From contig CAMUAL010000017.1 in NCBI GenBank assembly GCA_947086925.1, positions 1 to 35,515 of the forward strand: DNA of 35,515 nucleotides, written 5' to 3'. The DNA is from an uncultured Clostridia bacterium (lineage in GTDB: Bacteria > Bacillota > Clostridia > Christensenellales > Pumilibacteraceae). Made by a program: the position numbers and the translations under genes. The notes below the pieces were generated by a model that searched no databases, was not told the DNA's origin, and saw nothing but the letters and a program-made list of their open reading frames with translations. Numbering within the stretch: position 1 is the stretch's first letter; each line of letters begins with the position of its first letter. Of this stretch, positions 7,239 to 14,147 are shown piece after piece.

Positions 7239-9746
7239 TTACTGCGATTCTTTTTTATTTTTGTTTTTCTTGTCTTTTTTGGTAAACATACGCAATCCTT
7301 TGAACAGATGTCCGTTGAACATGGTAAGCAGTCCTTCGAGCTGTCTGCGCGAAAGTCCGCCGAATTTGGCTATTCCGCGCATAGGCTGATGAAGTACGCC
7401 CATAATCAAAGTGTTTGCGTTTGTGCGCTTGCCGAACGCACGCATAAATTTAATCGCAAAACGTATCGCGCCGGAAAATGCTCTGCCTATCCAACGCTTT
7501 GAATAACGCAAATCGGATACGGTGCAGTTTTCGTCTATTACCATACGTTTCTTTTTGTAGAAGTTGTATTCGGCACTGGGAATTTCATGCCCGAGCAGTT
7601 CAGTAAACGCTTCGTCGCTCACATTCATTACGTTGCACGCGTAATACTCTTGAAGTTTTTCTTTGTCGTAAGGAACAACGGTTGTGGTGCCCTCGCGGCT
7701 TACCGTGCCGCAGAGTTTAACGTCGCGCGACGATGCGCCGACTTTTATTTCGTACTCGCCTCCCTCTACTTCCCATTTAAGAGTTTTTACGTTGTAGTAA
7801 CGGAACGACTTATCGTCGAACGGAATAGTTACCTCGGCACTTTCGCCCGCCGCAAGATAAACCTTTTTAAAGCCTTTCAGTTCGTGTACGGGTCGGAATA
7901 TTTCGCTGTTCGGCTTACCTATGTAAAGCTGTGCGACTTCCGCCCCTTCACGGTTGCCCGTGTTGGTTACGGTAAACGTAACGCCCGTGTCCGAAATCGT
8001 GAGATTGGAATACTCGAAAGTTGTGTAACTGAGTCCGTGTCCGAACGGGAAAGTTACCGCCGCATTTGCCGTATCGAAGTAACGGTAGCCGATAAACGGT
8101 CCTTCGCGATATTCCACCGTAAGTTTTTTACCCGGGAAATGCGACGCCGACGGGCAGTCCTCGTATTTTACGGGAAATGTTTCGGCAAGCTTTCCGCTCG
8201 GGTTCACTTTGCCCGTTACGACGTTTAAAACAGCATCGGCGCATGCCTGCCCCGAAAGACACGCATACACGAGAGCGTCGGCGTTTTCCGCCCAACCGAG
8301 TTCCACCGCACTGCCGCACGAAAGCACAACCGCTATTTCCTTTCCCGTAGCTTTTAGCGCGTTATATAATCGTATCTGATTCTCGGGAAGCTTAATGTGT
8401 TCTCGGTCGAGTCCTTCCGCCTCGCTAACTTCGTCGAGTCCCAAAAACAGCAACACCGTGTCGGCTTTTTGCGCAAGCTTAACCGCCTTTTTAAGAAACT
8501 TGTTTTTCTTCTTGCCGTAGCGGTCGAACCCCTTTGCATAGCCTATTACATTGAGCGTGTATTCGCTCAAATCCTCGACGTACGTTTCAACAACGGGAAT
8601 TGTAACCTCCTTTGCCGTGCCGATACCTTGCTTATACTTCTTGTTTTTAGGCTCGGGGGCGTGCATAAGCTCGGTGAAACGATTGAGGACCGTAGGATTT
8701 ACTATACTCGAACCCGCGCCTTGATAGCGCGGATTTTCGGCAAAGTCGCCTATAAGCGCAACTTTTTTGTCGCCGCTTAAAGGCAGTACTCCGTTATTTT
8801 TAAGAAGGACGATACTGTCCTCGGCGCATTTTTGCGCAAGAGCGTGGTGAGCGGCAACATCGAACTCCTTGCCCTTTTCGCCAGCGGTAGTCGTTTCTAT
8901 AAGGTTTAGAATACGCTCTACGCATTCGTCAACGTACTTTATGTCGAGCGTTCCGTCTTCAACCGCCTTTACTACGTCGTCTATGCCGTATTTACATGCA
9001 GGCATTTCTATATCGCTGCCCGCAATAACCGCGTCGACACGCTCGTTACTGCCCGCCCAATCGGATACGACAACGCCGTCGAAACCCCACTCGCCGCGAA
9101 GAATATCCCTGAGCAGGTGCATATTTTCGTTGGCGTACTGCCCGTTCACCTTATTATAAGAAGTCATTATGGATTTTGATTTGCCTTCTTTAACGGCGAT
9201 TTCAAATGCGGTAAGGTAAATTTCGCGCAATGTACGTTCGTCAACAACCGAATCTGTCGACATGCGGCGTTCTTCCTGATTGTTGCACGCAAAATGCTTT
9301 ACGCATGCCGAAGTGCCGTTTTTCTGTATGCCGCGAATATAAGCCGCCGACATTTTGCCGGCAAGATACGGGTCTTCCGAAAAATACTCGAAATTGCGTC
9401 CGCACCTCGGATTCCGTTTCATGCAAGTGCCCGGTCCGAGCAACATATGCACGCCGAGCGACGCCGCTTCTTCTCCGAGCGCCTCGCCCATTTGCTCGCC
9501 GAGTTCCTCGTTCCAACCGTTTGCCATAGAAGCCGCGGTAGGAAAACAAGTTGCGGGAATACTTGCGTTCAGTCCCAAATGGTCGGCTGCCGCCGCCTGC
9601 TTTCTGAGTCCGTGAGGACCGTCGGATAAAAACAACGACGGAACACTCGAATCTGCAAAATCTTTGGTTTGCCAAAAATCTTTTCCCGTGAGCAATTCCG
9701 CTTTCTGACGTAATGTTAGCTCTCGTAAGACTTTCTCATTATCCAT
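7239..9746 (-). CDS. Glycoside hydrolase family 3, beta-glucosidase type
   Basis: Probable cytoplasmic exo-acting beta-glycosidase: no signal peptide is visible. The 835-residue protein has the GH3 N-terminal barrel (LFLSDGPHGLRKQ, then CVKHFACNNQEERR) with the nucleophile aspartate at about residue 229 in GVVVSDWAGS. The second alpha/beta domain lies near 315-560 and a fibronectin-III-like domain (GAEVAQLYIG, VHELKGFKKVYL) near 600-690. An unusual tail of about 120 residues follows, ending in a lysine/asparagine-rich stretch. The ATG at 9746 follows AAAGGGG. A strong promoter and a perfect palindrome lie upstream. The true substrate may be gluco-, xylo- or another beta-glycoside. Confidence 0.9.
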   Translation of the reverse strand: MDNEKVLRELTLRQKAELLTGKDFWQTKDFADSSVPSLFLSDGPHGLRKQAAAADHLGLNASIPATCFPTAASMANGWNEELGEQMGEALGEEAASLGVHMLLGPGTCMKRNPRCGRNFEYFSEDPYLAGKMSAAYIRGIQKNGTSACVKHFACNNQEERRMSTDSVVDERTLREIYLTAFEIAVKEGKSKSIMTSYNKVNGQYANENMHLLRDILRGEWGFDGVVVSDWAGSNERVDAVIAGSDIEMPACKYGIDDVVKAVEDGTLDIKYVDECVERILNLIETTTAGEKGKEFDVAAHHALAQKCAEDSIVLLKNNGVLPLSGDKKVALIGDFAENPRYQGAGSSIVNPTVLNRFTELMHAPEPKNKKYKQGIGTAKEVTIPVVETYVEDLSEYTLNVIGYAKGFDRYGKKKNKFLKKAVKLAQKADTVLLFLGLDEVSEAEGLDREHIKLPENQIRLYNALKATGKEIAVVLSCGSAVELGWAENADALVYACLSGQACADAVLNVVTGKVNPSGKLAETFPVKYEDCPSASHFPGKKLTVEYREGPFIGYRYFDTANAAVTFPFGHGLSYTTFEYSNLTISDTGVTFTVTNTGNREGAEVAQLYIGKPNSEIFRPVHELKGFKKVYLAAGESAEVTIPFDDKSFRYYNVKTLKWEVEGGEYEIKVGASSRDVKLCGTVSREGTTTVVPYDKEKLQEYYACNVMNVSDEAFTELLGHEIPSAEYNFYKKKRMVIDENCTVSDLRYSKRWIGRAFSGAIRFAIKFMRAFGKRTNANTLIMGVLHQPMRGIAKFGGLSRRQLEGLLTMFNGHLFKGLRMFTKKDKKNKNKKESQ

Positions 9747-9770
9747 TTTCGTTTTACCCCTTTATTAACG

Positions 9771-9786
9771 ATTAAAAGCTTTTAAT
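9771..9786. promoter_or_regulatory. Perfect 16-base palindrome, possible operator of the GH3-GT2 unit
   Basis: ATTAAAAGCTTTTAAT is a perfect inverted repeat. It lies between the promoter (9812-9840) and the GH3 ATG at 9746, where a repressor would block transcription. The regulator is unknown; an AT-rich palindrome this short could also occur by chance. Confidence 0.4.
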
Positions 9787-9811
9787 AGCCGCATTCGTTT
9801 TTACTGTTACT

Positions 9812-9840
9812 ATAATACCATATAATAATGAAAAAGACAA
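9812..9840 (-). promoter_or_regulatory. Sigma-A promoter for the GH3 gene
   Basis: On the minus strand TTGTCT (9835-9840) and TATTAT (9812-9817) are separated by exactly 17 bases, with TGG before the -10 forming an extended TGn element. The transcript would start about 60 bases before the GH3 ATG. Confidence 0.7.
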
Positions 9841-9898
9841 TAACTGCAACGCAAATTGTTGATTTTTTTACATGAACGGTATGTTTTTTTTGTGAATT

Positions 9899-10420
9899 TC
9901 AGAATTTTTGCATGCTTTTACCGGTGAACTGCGCAACCGTTTCCATAAGCATATTCTCGGTTTCGTTTGGTTCGGTATCGGTAAAAAGAACAAGCGCGCC
10001 GAATATGCCCGTATCGCCGTAAACGGGGTAAAAAGCCGCCAAAGCGTTTTTACTGCTTATTCCCGCATCGGCGCATTTAAGCACTTTGCTTTTGGGCGAC
10101 ATAACCGCACGCGCCGCCGCGTCGGACAAAGGCGTACCGCTGTGGCCGAATTTACCTCCCACCGAAAAATCAAGCCATTCCTCCGGCGAACAAACGCCTA
10201 TCGTTTTATTTGTGTGCAAGCCGAGTGCCGAAATAGCAAGCGCGCCTACGCTTTTGAGCTGTGACGACAAATCCACTTTTTTAACTATTATTTCGCCGCT
10301 TCCGAGAGCTTTGATTTCAAGCGGGTCGCCCACTTCTATGCGGTTGAGCTTGCGAAATTCGCGGGGTATTACCACACGCCCGAGCGCATCGAGTCTTCTT
10401 ATTATTCCTGTTTCTTCCAT
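9899..10420 (-). CDS. spoVT: SpoVT/AbrB-type transcriptional regulator with C-terminal GAF-like domain
   Basis: DNA-binding transition or sporulation regulator. The 173-residue product closely matches SpoVT architecture (about 178 residues): an N-terminal swapped-hairpin AbrB domain (GIIRRLDALGRVVIPREFRK ... GDPLEIKALGSGEIIVKK, residues 4-48) and a GAF-like sensor domain over the remaining 120 residues, ending FTGKSMQKF. The ATG at 10420 follows AAGGAG. It stands alone, divergent from the plus-strand gene at 10565. SpoVT works in the forespore in Bacillus, but similar proteins occur in non-sporulating Clostridia, so this gene alone does not prove spore formation. No confident sigma-G promoter was seen. 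Confidence 0.75.
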   Translation of the reverse strand: MEETGIIRRLDALGRVVIPREFRKLNRIEVGDPLEIKALGSGEIIVKKVDLSSQLKSVGALAISALGLHTNKTIGVCSPEEWLDFSVGGKFGHSGTPLSDAAARAVMSPKSKVLKCADAGISSKNALAAFYPVYGDTGIFGALVLFTDTEPNETENMLMETVAQFTGKSMQKF

Positions 10421-10528
10421 TTTCGAATCTCCTTTTCCTTAGTGTACTTATAGCATATCTAATAAGCGCATAAAATATGTAAAAGCCGATATAAGTGCGC
10501 AAAATTACATTTAAAAGCGGGGTTTTGT

Positions 10529-10557
10529 TTGACTATTTGTTTTTGTTAATGTATAAT
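10529..10557 (+). promoter_or_regulatory. Near-consensus sigma-A promoter abutting the ATG at 10565
   Basis: TTGACT (10529-10534), a 17-base spacer and a perfect TATAAT (10552-10557). Only seven bases separate the -10 from the ATG, so transcription should start at or next to the start codon. Confidence 0.8.
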
Positions 10558-10564
10558 TGAAAGT

Positions 10565-10942
10565 ATGAAGATTCCCGCCGAAATAACTTTGATAACAAAT
10601 CAAAGCGAACGAACGGAACTGCACGTATGCGGCTATGCGGAAATCGGCGACCCGTTTTTGCTTTACTGCGATTTAAACGGCTACTCGGCAAAACTGTCGC
10701 TAAGCGGCGAACGTGCCGAAATACGCAAGAGCGGCAACGACGGTTACACAATGATTCTCGTTAAAGGCGAAGTTACCGATTTTACGATAGGCGGACTCAC
10801 TCTTAAAATTCGAACGAACAGTCTGCGGTTTAAAGCAACCGAAAACAAAATGACTTTTGCCGCAAATTACTTTTTCGAACCCGATTCGGAAAATTCAACC
10901 GATATAATAATAAAAGCCGACTATTGCCGTTTCGGCAAATAG
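10565..10942 (+). CDS. Small beta-rich protein, possibly DUF1934/YwiB-like
   Basis: A 125-residue protein with no signal peptide, alternating short beta-strand-like segments and conserved-looking glycines (GDPFLLYCDLNGYSAKLSL, GYTMILVKGEV, LKIRTNSLRF). The layout recalls the calycin-like DUF1934/YwiB family, but I cannot confirm this by eye. An in-frame stop at 10547-10549 means that the ATG at 10565 is the first ordinary start. It has no real ribosome site (only GAAAG, two bases away), and the promoter -10 ends seven bases upstream, suggesting leaderless translation. The hydrolase gene follows 28 bases downstream with a strong site of its own. Function unknown. Confidence 0.7.
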   Translation: MKIPAEITLITNQSERTELHVCGYAEIGDPFLLYCDLNGYSAKLSLSGERAEIRKSGNDGYTMILVKGEVTDFTIGGLTLKIRTNSLRFKATENKMTFAANYFFEPDSENSTDIIIKADYCRFGK

Positions 10943-10970
10943 CGATACAAGAAACAATACGGAGGATTTT

Positions 10971-11627
10971 ATGAAAATTCAATGGCTGGGACACTCGGCG
11001 TTCCGCCTTACGGAAAGCACCGGCGCAAGCGTAATTACCGACCCTTTCGACCCATCGGCAGTCGGTTACGGCATGGCGTATCTTCCCTGCGACGCAATAA
11101 CAAGCAGTCACGGTCATAGCGACCACAACAACTTCAAGGGCGTTAAAGGGAATCCGATAATCATAAATCAGCACGGTTCTTTCGATGTGAACGGAATAAA
11201 AATCCACAGCATACTCAGCAACCACGATTCGAGCGAAGGCGTACTTCGCGGCAAAAACATTATTTACGTATTCCGTCTTGACGGCGTAACAGTGTGTCAT
11301 ATGGGCGATATTGGCGAAGAATGCACACCCGAACTTACCGAACAGCTCATCCCCGTAAATATTCTTCTTATACCCGTAGGCGGCAACTACACGATAGACG
11401 CCGAACAGGCAAAAGAGTACGTAGACCGCATTATGCCAGACGTGGTTATTCCCATGCATTACAAAACAAAGCATACCGATTACGACATCGATAAAGTGGA
11501 TAACTTTTTGCGACTTTTCGACGAAGAATCGGTTATCGAAACGGATTCCGACACTTTGGAATTCGACCGCTACGACTTTGAAAGCGATTCGACTAAGATA
11601 ATCATTCCCAAACGCTACAAAGGATAA
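10971..11627 (+). CDS. Metallo-beta-lactamase-fold metal-dependent hydrolase (UlaG-like)
   Basis: Predicted cytoplasmic metal-dependent hydrolase of the metallo-beta-lactamase fold, of the short UlaG/YtkL-like kind. The 218-residue product starts MKIQWLGHSAFRL, typical of this group. It has the metal-binding motif SHGHSDHNN (H-x-H-x-D-H) at about residues 47-55, a further histidine in ILSNHDSSEG, the aspartate in CHMGDIGEE, and the late histidine in VVIPMHYKTKH. The ATG at 10971 is preceded by GGAGGATTTT. It is cotranscribed with the small gene at 10565 and closed by a terminator at 11652-11682. The substrate is unknown. Confidence 0.88.
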   Translation: MKIQWLGHSAFRLTESTGASVITDPFDPSAVGYGMAYLPCDAITSSHGHSDHNNFKGVKGNPIIINQHGSFDVNGIKIHSILSNHDSSEGVLRGKNIIYVFRLDGVTVCHMGDIGEECTPELTEQLIPVNILLIPVGGNYTIDAEQAKEYVDRIMPDVVIPMHYKTKHTDYDIDKVDNFLRLFDEESVIETDSDTLEFDRYDFESDSTKIIIPKRYKG

Positions 11628-11651
11628 AATTTTCAATAATAACGCATAAAC

Positions 11652-11682
11652 CCGCCTGCAACTTATGCAAGCGGTTTTTTTT
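11652..11682 (+). terminator. Intrinsic terminator after the hydrolase gene
   Basis: CCGC (11652-11655) pairs with GCGG (11671-11674) and TGCA (11657-11660) with TGCA (11666-11669), with one C/A mismatch between the two helices and a five-base loop. Eight T follow. It lies between two convergent genes. Confidence 0.8.
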
Positions 11683-11731
11683 ATTTGCCGTTTTAATATT
11701 TGATTTTACCTGTCGTTTCCGAGCGGCGCGC

Positions 11732-12352
11732 CTAATGATTGGATGTGTAATTGCACGTTAAAGCAAGATGCTTTATCATTTCCGCCGTTCCCTCTATTCC
11801 GAGTACGTCGGAATTTATGCAAAGGTCGTAGTTCTGCGCATCGCCCCAATTTTTCGACGTGTAAAAATTGTAGTAGTTGGCGCGCTTTTTATCCGTCTTT
11901 TTTATAAGCGTTGTCGCCGCCTTTTCGTTTAGGTCGTAAAGCTTGCATATGCGATTCACTCGGCTTTGCATGCTTGCGTAAACGTATACGCGCAAAATAG
12001 GCATATCCGACAGAATATCGTCAGCGCAACGCCCTACGATTATGCACGGCTCGCCGGCTAACTTTTTGATGGCATCGGCGGTATGAATAAAAAGTTTATC
12101 GTCAGTTATTATGTCGTTAATCTGAACAGGCGACGCCGAACCGCCGTAATGAGCCGCCGCGAGCGCGAACAAAAAGCTGTTACTGCGCCGCTCGTCGGCT
12201 TTTTCGAAATGCTCTTTTGCAATTCCGCTGCTTGATGCGGCTTCCGCAATTATCGCTTTGTCTACATACTTAATACCCAATTTTTCGCTGACGATTTTTG
12301 CTATTTCGCCACCGCCGCTTCCGAATTGTCTGCTGAGTGTAATTACTCTCAT
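11732..12352 (-). CDS. Cytidylate kinase-like P-loop protein
   Basis: A 206-residue protein of the cytidylate-kinase-like family 2 (AAK-type P-loop NTPase). It begins MRVITLSRQFGSGGGEIAKI, where FGSGGGEIA is the nucleotide-binding loop typical of this group, followed by KYVDKAIIAEAA and PCIIVGRCADDIL. The LID-like region carries KKTDKKRANYYNFYT. The ATG at 12352 follows GGGAGGAG. It is the last gene of the galU unit, 18 bases after the amidohydrolase-like gene. The family is distinct from Cmk, and its substrate is not established, so I give no symbol. Confidence 0.8.
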   Translation of the reverse strand: MRVITLSRQFGSGGGEIAKIVSEKLGIKYVDKAIIAEAASSSGIAKEHFEKADERRSNSFLFALAAAHYGGSASPVQINDIITDDKLFIHTADAIKKLAGEPCIIVGRCADDILSDMPILRVYVYASMQSRVNRICKLYDLNEKAATTLIKKTDKKRANYYNFYTSKNWGDAQNYDLCINSDVLGIEGTAEMIKHLALTCNYTSNH

Positions 12353-12370
12353 CTTTACGCTCCTCCCGTT

Positions 12371-13087
12371 TTAAAAGCTTGAAATTTCGTTTTCTATTTG
12401 TTTAAGGTCGTTCTCGGTTGCACCGTCGACCGCGCACATTTTCGCCAGCTCGGCTACCGACACGGCATCGCGCTTATTCATCTGTGCGGACACCAAAAGC
12501 CTTAATGCCGCCGCCTCGTATATAACATTGTGATTGCGGTTGTATTCGCCGCCGCACGTGCCTATGCCTATCTTCACCCCGTAGCCGAGTGCCGCGCACA
12601 CGGGAGCAACTCCGAAGCCGCAACCGGAATCGTATGTGGGAAGCACCGCAAGCGGTGTGCCCTCCTGCGCCATAAGCGCAAGGTCGTCTTTATCGAGATA
12701 CACTCCGCTAATTACCGTACTGTGATTGAGCAATCCGAATTCATGCAGAAGCATTACGGGACTGCGCGAAAAGCGGCTGTCAATCCTGCCCGCCTCGGTG
12801 AGAGTCTGACTGCATTTCACCGCAAGACTCACGTCGTTATCGAGCGTGTATTCTATTAGTTTGTCGAGCGATTTATCCGACAAATCGAGCGACGGAACGT
12901 ATATGGATTTTGCACCCGCCCGCACCGATTCGTCGCACCACGGCGCATACACATTGTCGTATAACGCCGAAATTTTGGCATAATCGCCGAAATTCTCGGT
13001 TGCTACTGTTTTTACACACTCGGCGATTCCGTCGGTTGTAAACCCTTCCGACGCAAGAATAAACGCATTTTTCAGCTTTCCGCTCAC
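12371..13087 (-). CDS. Shortened amidohydrolase-superfamily homologue without metal ligands (putative pseudoenzyme)
   Basis: A 238-residue protein; MtaD/TrzN/SsnA-type amidohydrolases have about 430. The second half follows their layout: an S-Q-T segment (SLAVKCSQTLTEAG), RSPVMLLHEFGLLNHSTVIS, LDKDDLALMAQEGTPLAVLP and GYGVKIGIGTCGG. At the expected metal positions the family's H-x-H is K-C-S, the next histidine (AHC-V-H) is G (ISGVYL), and GTD is GTC. The N-terminal H-x-H strand and the composite beta domain at both ends are missing. It starts with GTG, overlapping the galU stop by four bases (GTGA), so it is translationally coupled. Intact frame and coupling suggest a kept, non-catalytic role. 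A decaying gene is the alternative. Confidence 0.7.
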   Translation of the reverse strand: MSGKLKNAFILASEGFTTDGIAECVKTVATENFGDYAKISALYDNVYAPWCDESVRAGAKSIYVPSLDLSDKSLDKLIEYTLDNDVSLAVKCSQTLTEAGRIDSRFSRSPVMLLHEFGLLNHSTVISGVYLDKDDLALMAQEGTPLAVLPTYDSGCGFGVAPVCAALGYGVKIGIGTCGGEYNRNHNVIYEAAALRLLVSAQMNKRDAVSVAELAKMCAVDGATENDLKQIENEISSF

Positions 13088-13956
13088 ATTTCACCAACTA
13101 TGGATTTAAGGTAATCTTTAAGCTTTTCGCCGAATACGGGCGAACGCAAGCCGTATTCCACCGTAGCCTGCAACGCACCGAATTTATCGCCCATATCGTA
13201 ACGTCTGCCGATAAAGTCGTAGGCGCAAACCTTATCCTTGCCGCACATGGAATTAAGAGCGTCGGTGAACTGAATTTCACCGCCCAAACTCGGTTTCAGT
13301 GCAGAGATTTCGTCGTATATTTCGGGTGTGAGCACGTAACGTCCGAGTGCCGCAAGACGGCTCGGAAGCTCGCTTAAAGGGGGCTTTTCGATAACCGCAT
13401 CGCAATTATAAAGTCGCTCGCCGCCGTCCGAAATTTTGGCAACTCCGTATTTTGTTATGTCGTCGGTATTAACCGTCTGAACACCCAAAACACATTTGCC
13501 CGTTTTTTTGTGCGCGTTTATGAGCTGTCCCATAACGGGGTTTTCCGAATAAATAAGGTCGTCGCCCCATGCAAGCGCAAACGGCTCGTTGCCCGTAAAC
13601 TTGCGGGCTTTCATTACGGCGTCGCCGCTGCCGCGCGGCTTATCCTGACGCGCAAACACAACATTTGCTCTCGAATACGTCTTTTTTACAATTTCCAAAA
13701 ATTCGAACTTGCCCGCTTTGTAAAGGGCGTCTTCAAGCGCGGGCGTAGGCGTAAAATATTGCTTTATTGCGGTTTTTCCGCGACCCAAAACTATCATAAT
13801 ATCCGTAATACCGCTGTCTATTGCCTCGTTTACTATATAAGCCAAAACGGGCGTATCTATAACGGGCAAAATCTCTTTTGGAACCGCTTTCGTAATGGGC
13901 AAAAAACGCGTTCCCATTCCCCCGCACGGTATTACCGCTTTTGTAATTTCCGACAT
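13084..13956 (-). CDS. galU: UTP-glucose-1-phosphate uridylyltransferase
   Basis: Makes UDP-glucose from UTP and glucose-1-phosphate, the entry point to glucosylated surface polymers and to UDP-glucuronate. The 290-residue product has the nucleotidyltransferase signature AVIPCGGMGTRFLPITKAVP at residues 7-26 followed by KEILPVIDTP, then RQDKPRGSGDAV, ALAWGDDLIY with the metal aspartates, EKPPLSELPS and GGEIQFTDAL. The ATG at 13956 sits behind AGGTAGGG, and a good promoter lies at 13990-14018. It feeds the ugd/epimerase genes at 24-26 kb. The family also includes other NDP-sugar pyrophosphorylases, but the motif set fits GalU well. Confidence 0.93.
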   Translation of the reverse strand: MSEITKAVIPCGGMGTRFLPITKAVPKEILPVIDTPVLAYIVNEAIDSGITDIMIVLGRGKTAIKQYFTPTPALEDALYKAGKFEFLEIVKKTYSRANVVFARQDKPRGSGDAVMKARKFTGNEPFALAWGDDLIYSENPVMGQLINAHKKTGKCVLGVQTVNTDDITKYGVAKISDGGERLYNCDAVIEKPPLSELPSRLAALGRYVLTPEIYDEISALKPSLGGEIQFTDALNSMCGKDKVCAYDFIGRRYDMGDKFGALQATVEYGLRSPVFGEKLKDYLKSIVGEM

Positions 13957-13989
13957 GCAATATATCCCTACCTTGTTCTTTATAACAAT

Positions 13990-14018
13990 ATTATATATTA
14001 TATTCCGAAAGATTTCAA
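13990..14018 (-). promoter_or_regulatory. Sigma-A promoter for the galU unit
   Basis: On the minus strand TTGAAA (14013-14018), a 17-base spacer and a perfect TATAAT (13990-13995). A second TATAAT (13997-14002) overlaps the spacer but is too close to the -35. The leader to the galU ATG is about 30 bases. Confidence 0.75.
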
Positions 14019-14057
14019 GTGATTTTCCGAAATTTCACAAAACACAGCGATATTCGC

Positions 14058-14086
14058 TTTTAATTTTCACATAAATGTGTTACAAT
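14058..14086 (+). promoter_or_regulatory. Extended -10 promoter for the acyl-CoA synthetase gene
   Basis: TACAAT (14081-14086) is preceded by TGT, an extended -10 element, with a weak -35 TTTTAA (14058-14063) 17 bases upstream. The transcript would start about 55 bases before the ATG. Confidence 0.5.
14068..14079. promoter_or_regulatory. Inverted repeat inside the promoter spacer, possible operator
   Basis: CACATAAATGTG is a 5+2+5 inverted repeat, placed between the -35 and the -10 of the acyl-CoA synthetase promoter, where a bound repressor would exclude RNA polymerase. The regulator is unknown. Confidence 0.35.
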
Positions 14087-14147
14087 GATAACAATGTAAA
14101 ATCAAAGTTTTCGGGAAAATAAAATGCCGAAAAACTTCGGAGCGAAT

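Noticed and set aside
9899..10420. Taking the SpoVT-like gene as proof that the organism forms spores
   Set aside because: AbrB/SpoVT-type regulators also occur in non-spore-formers, and no other sporulation gene lies in the window.
10830..11636. A 268-codon open frame on the minus strand opposite the small protein and hydrolase genes
   Set aside because: It is antisense to the metallo-beta-lactamase-fold gene, whose motifs are clear; its cysteine- and tyrosine-rich product is typical of a shadow frame.
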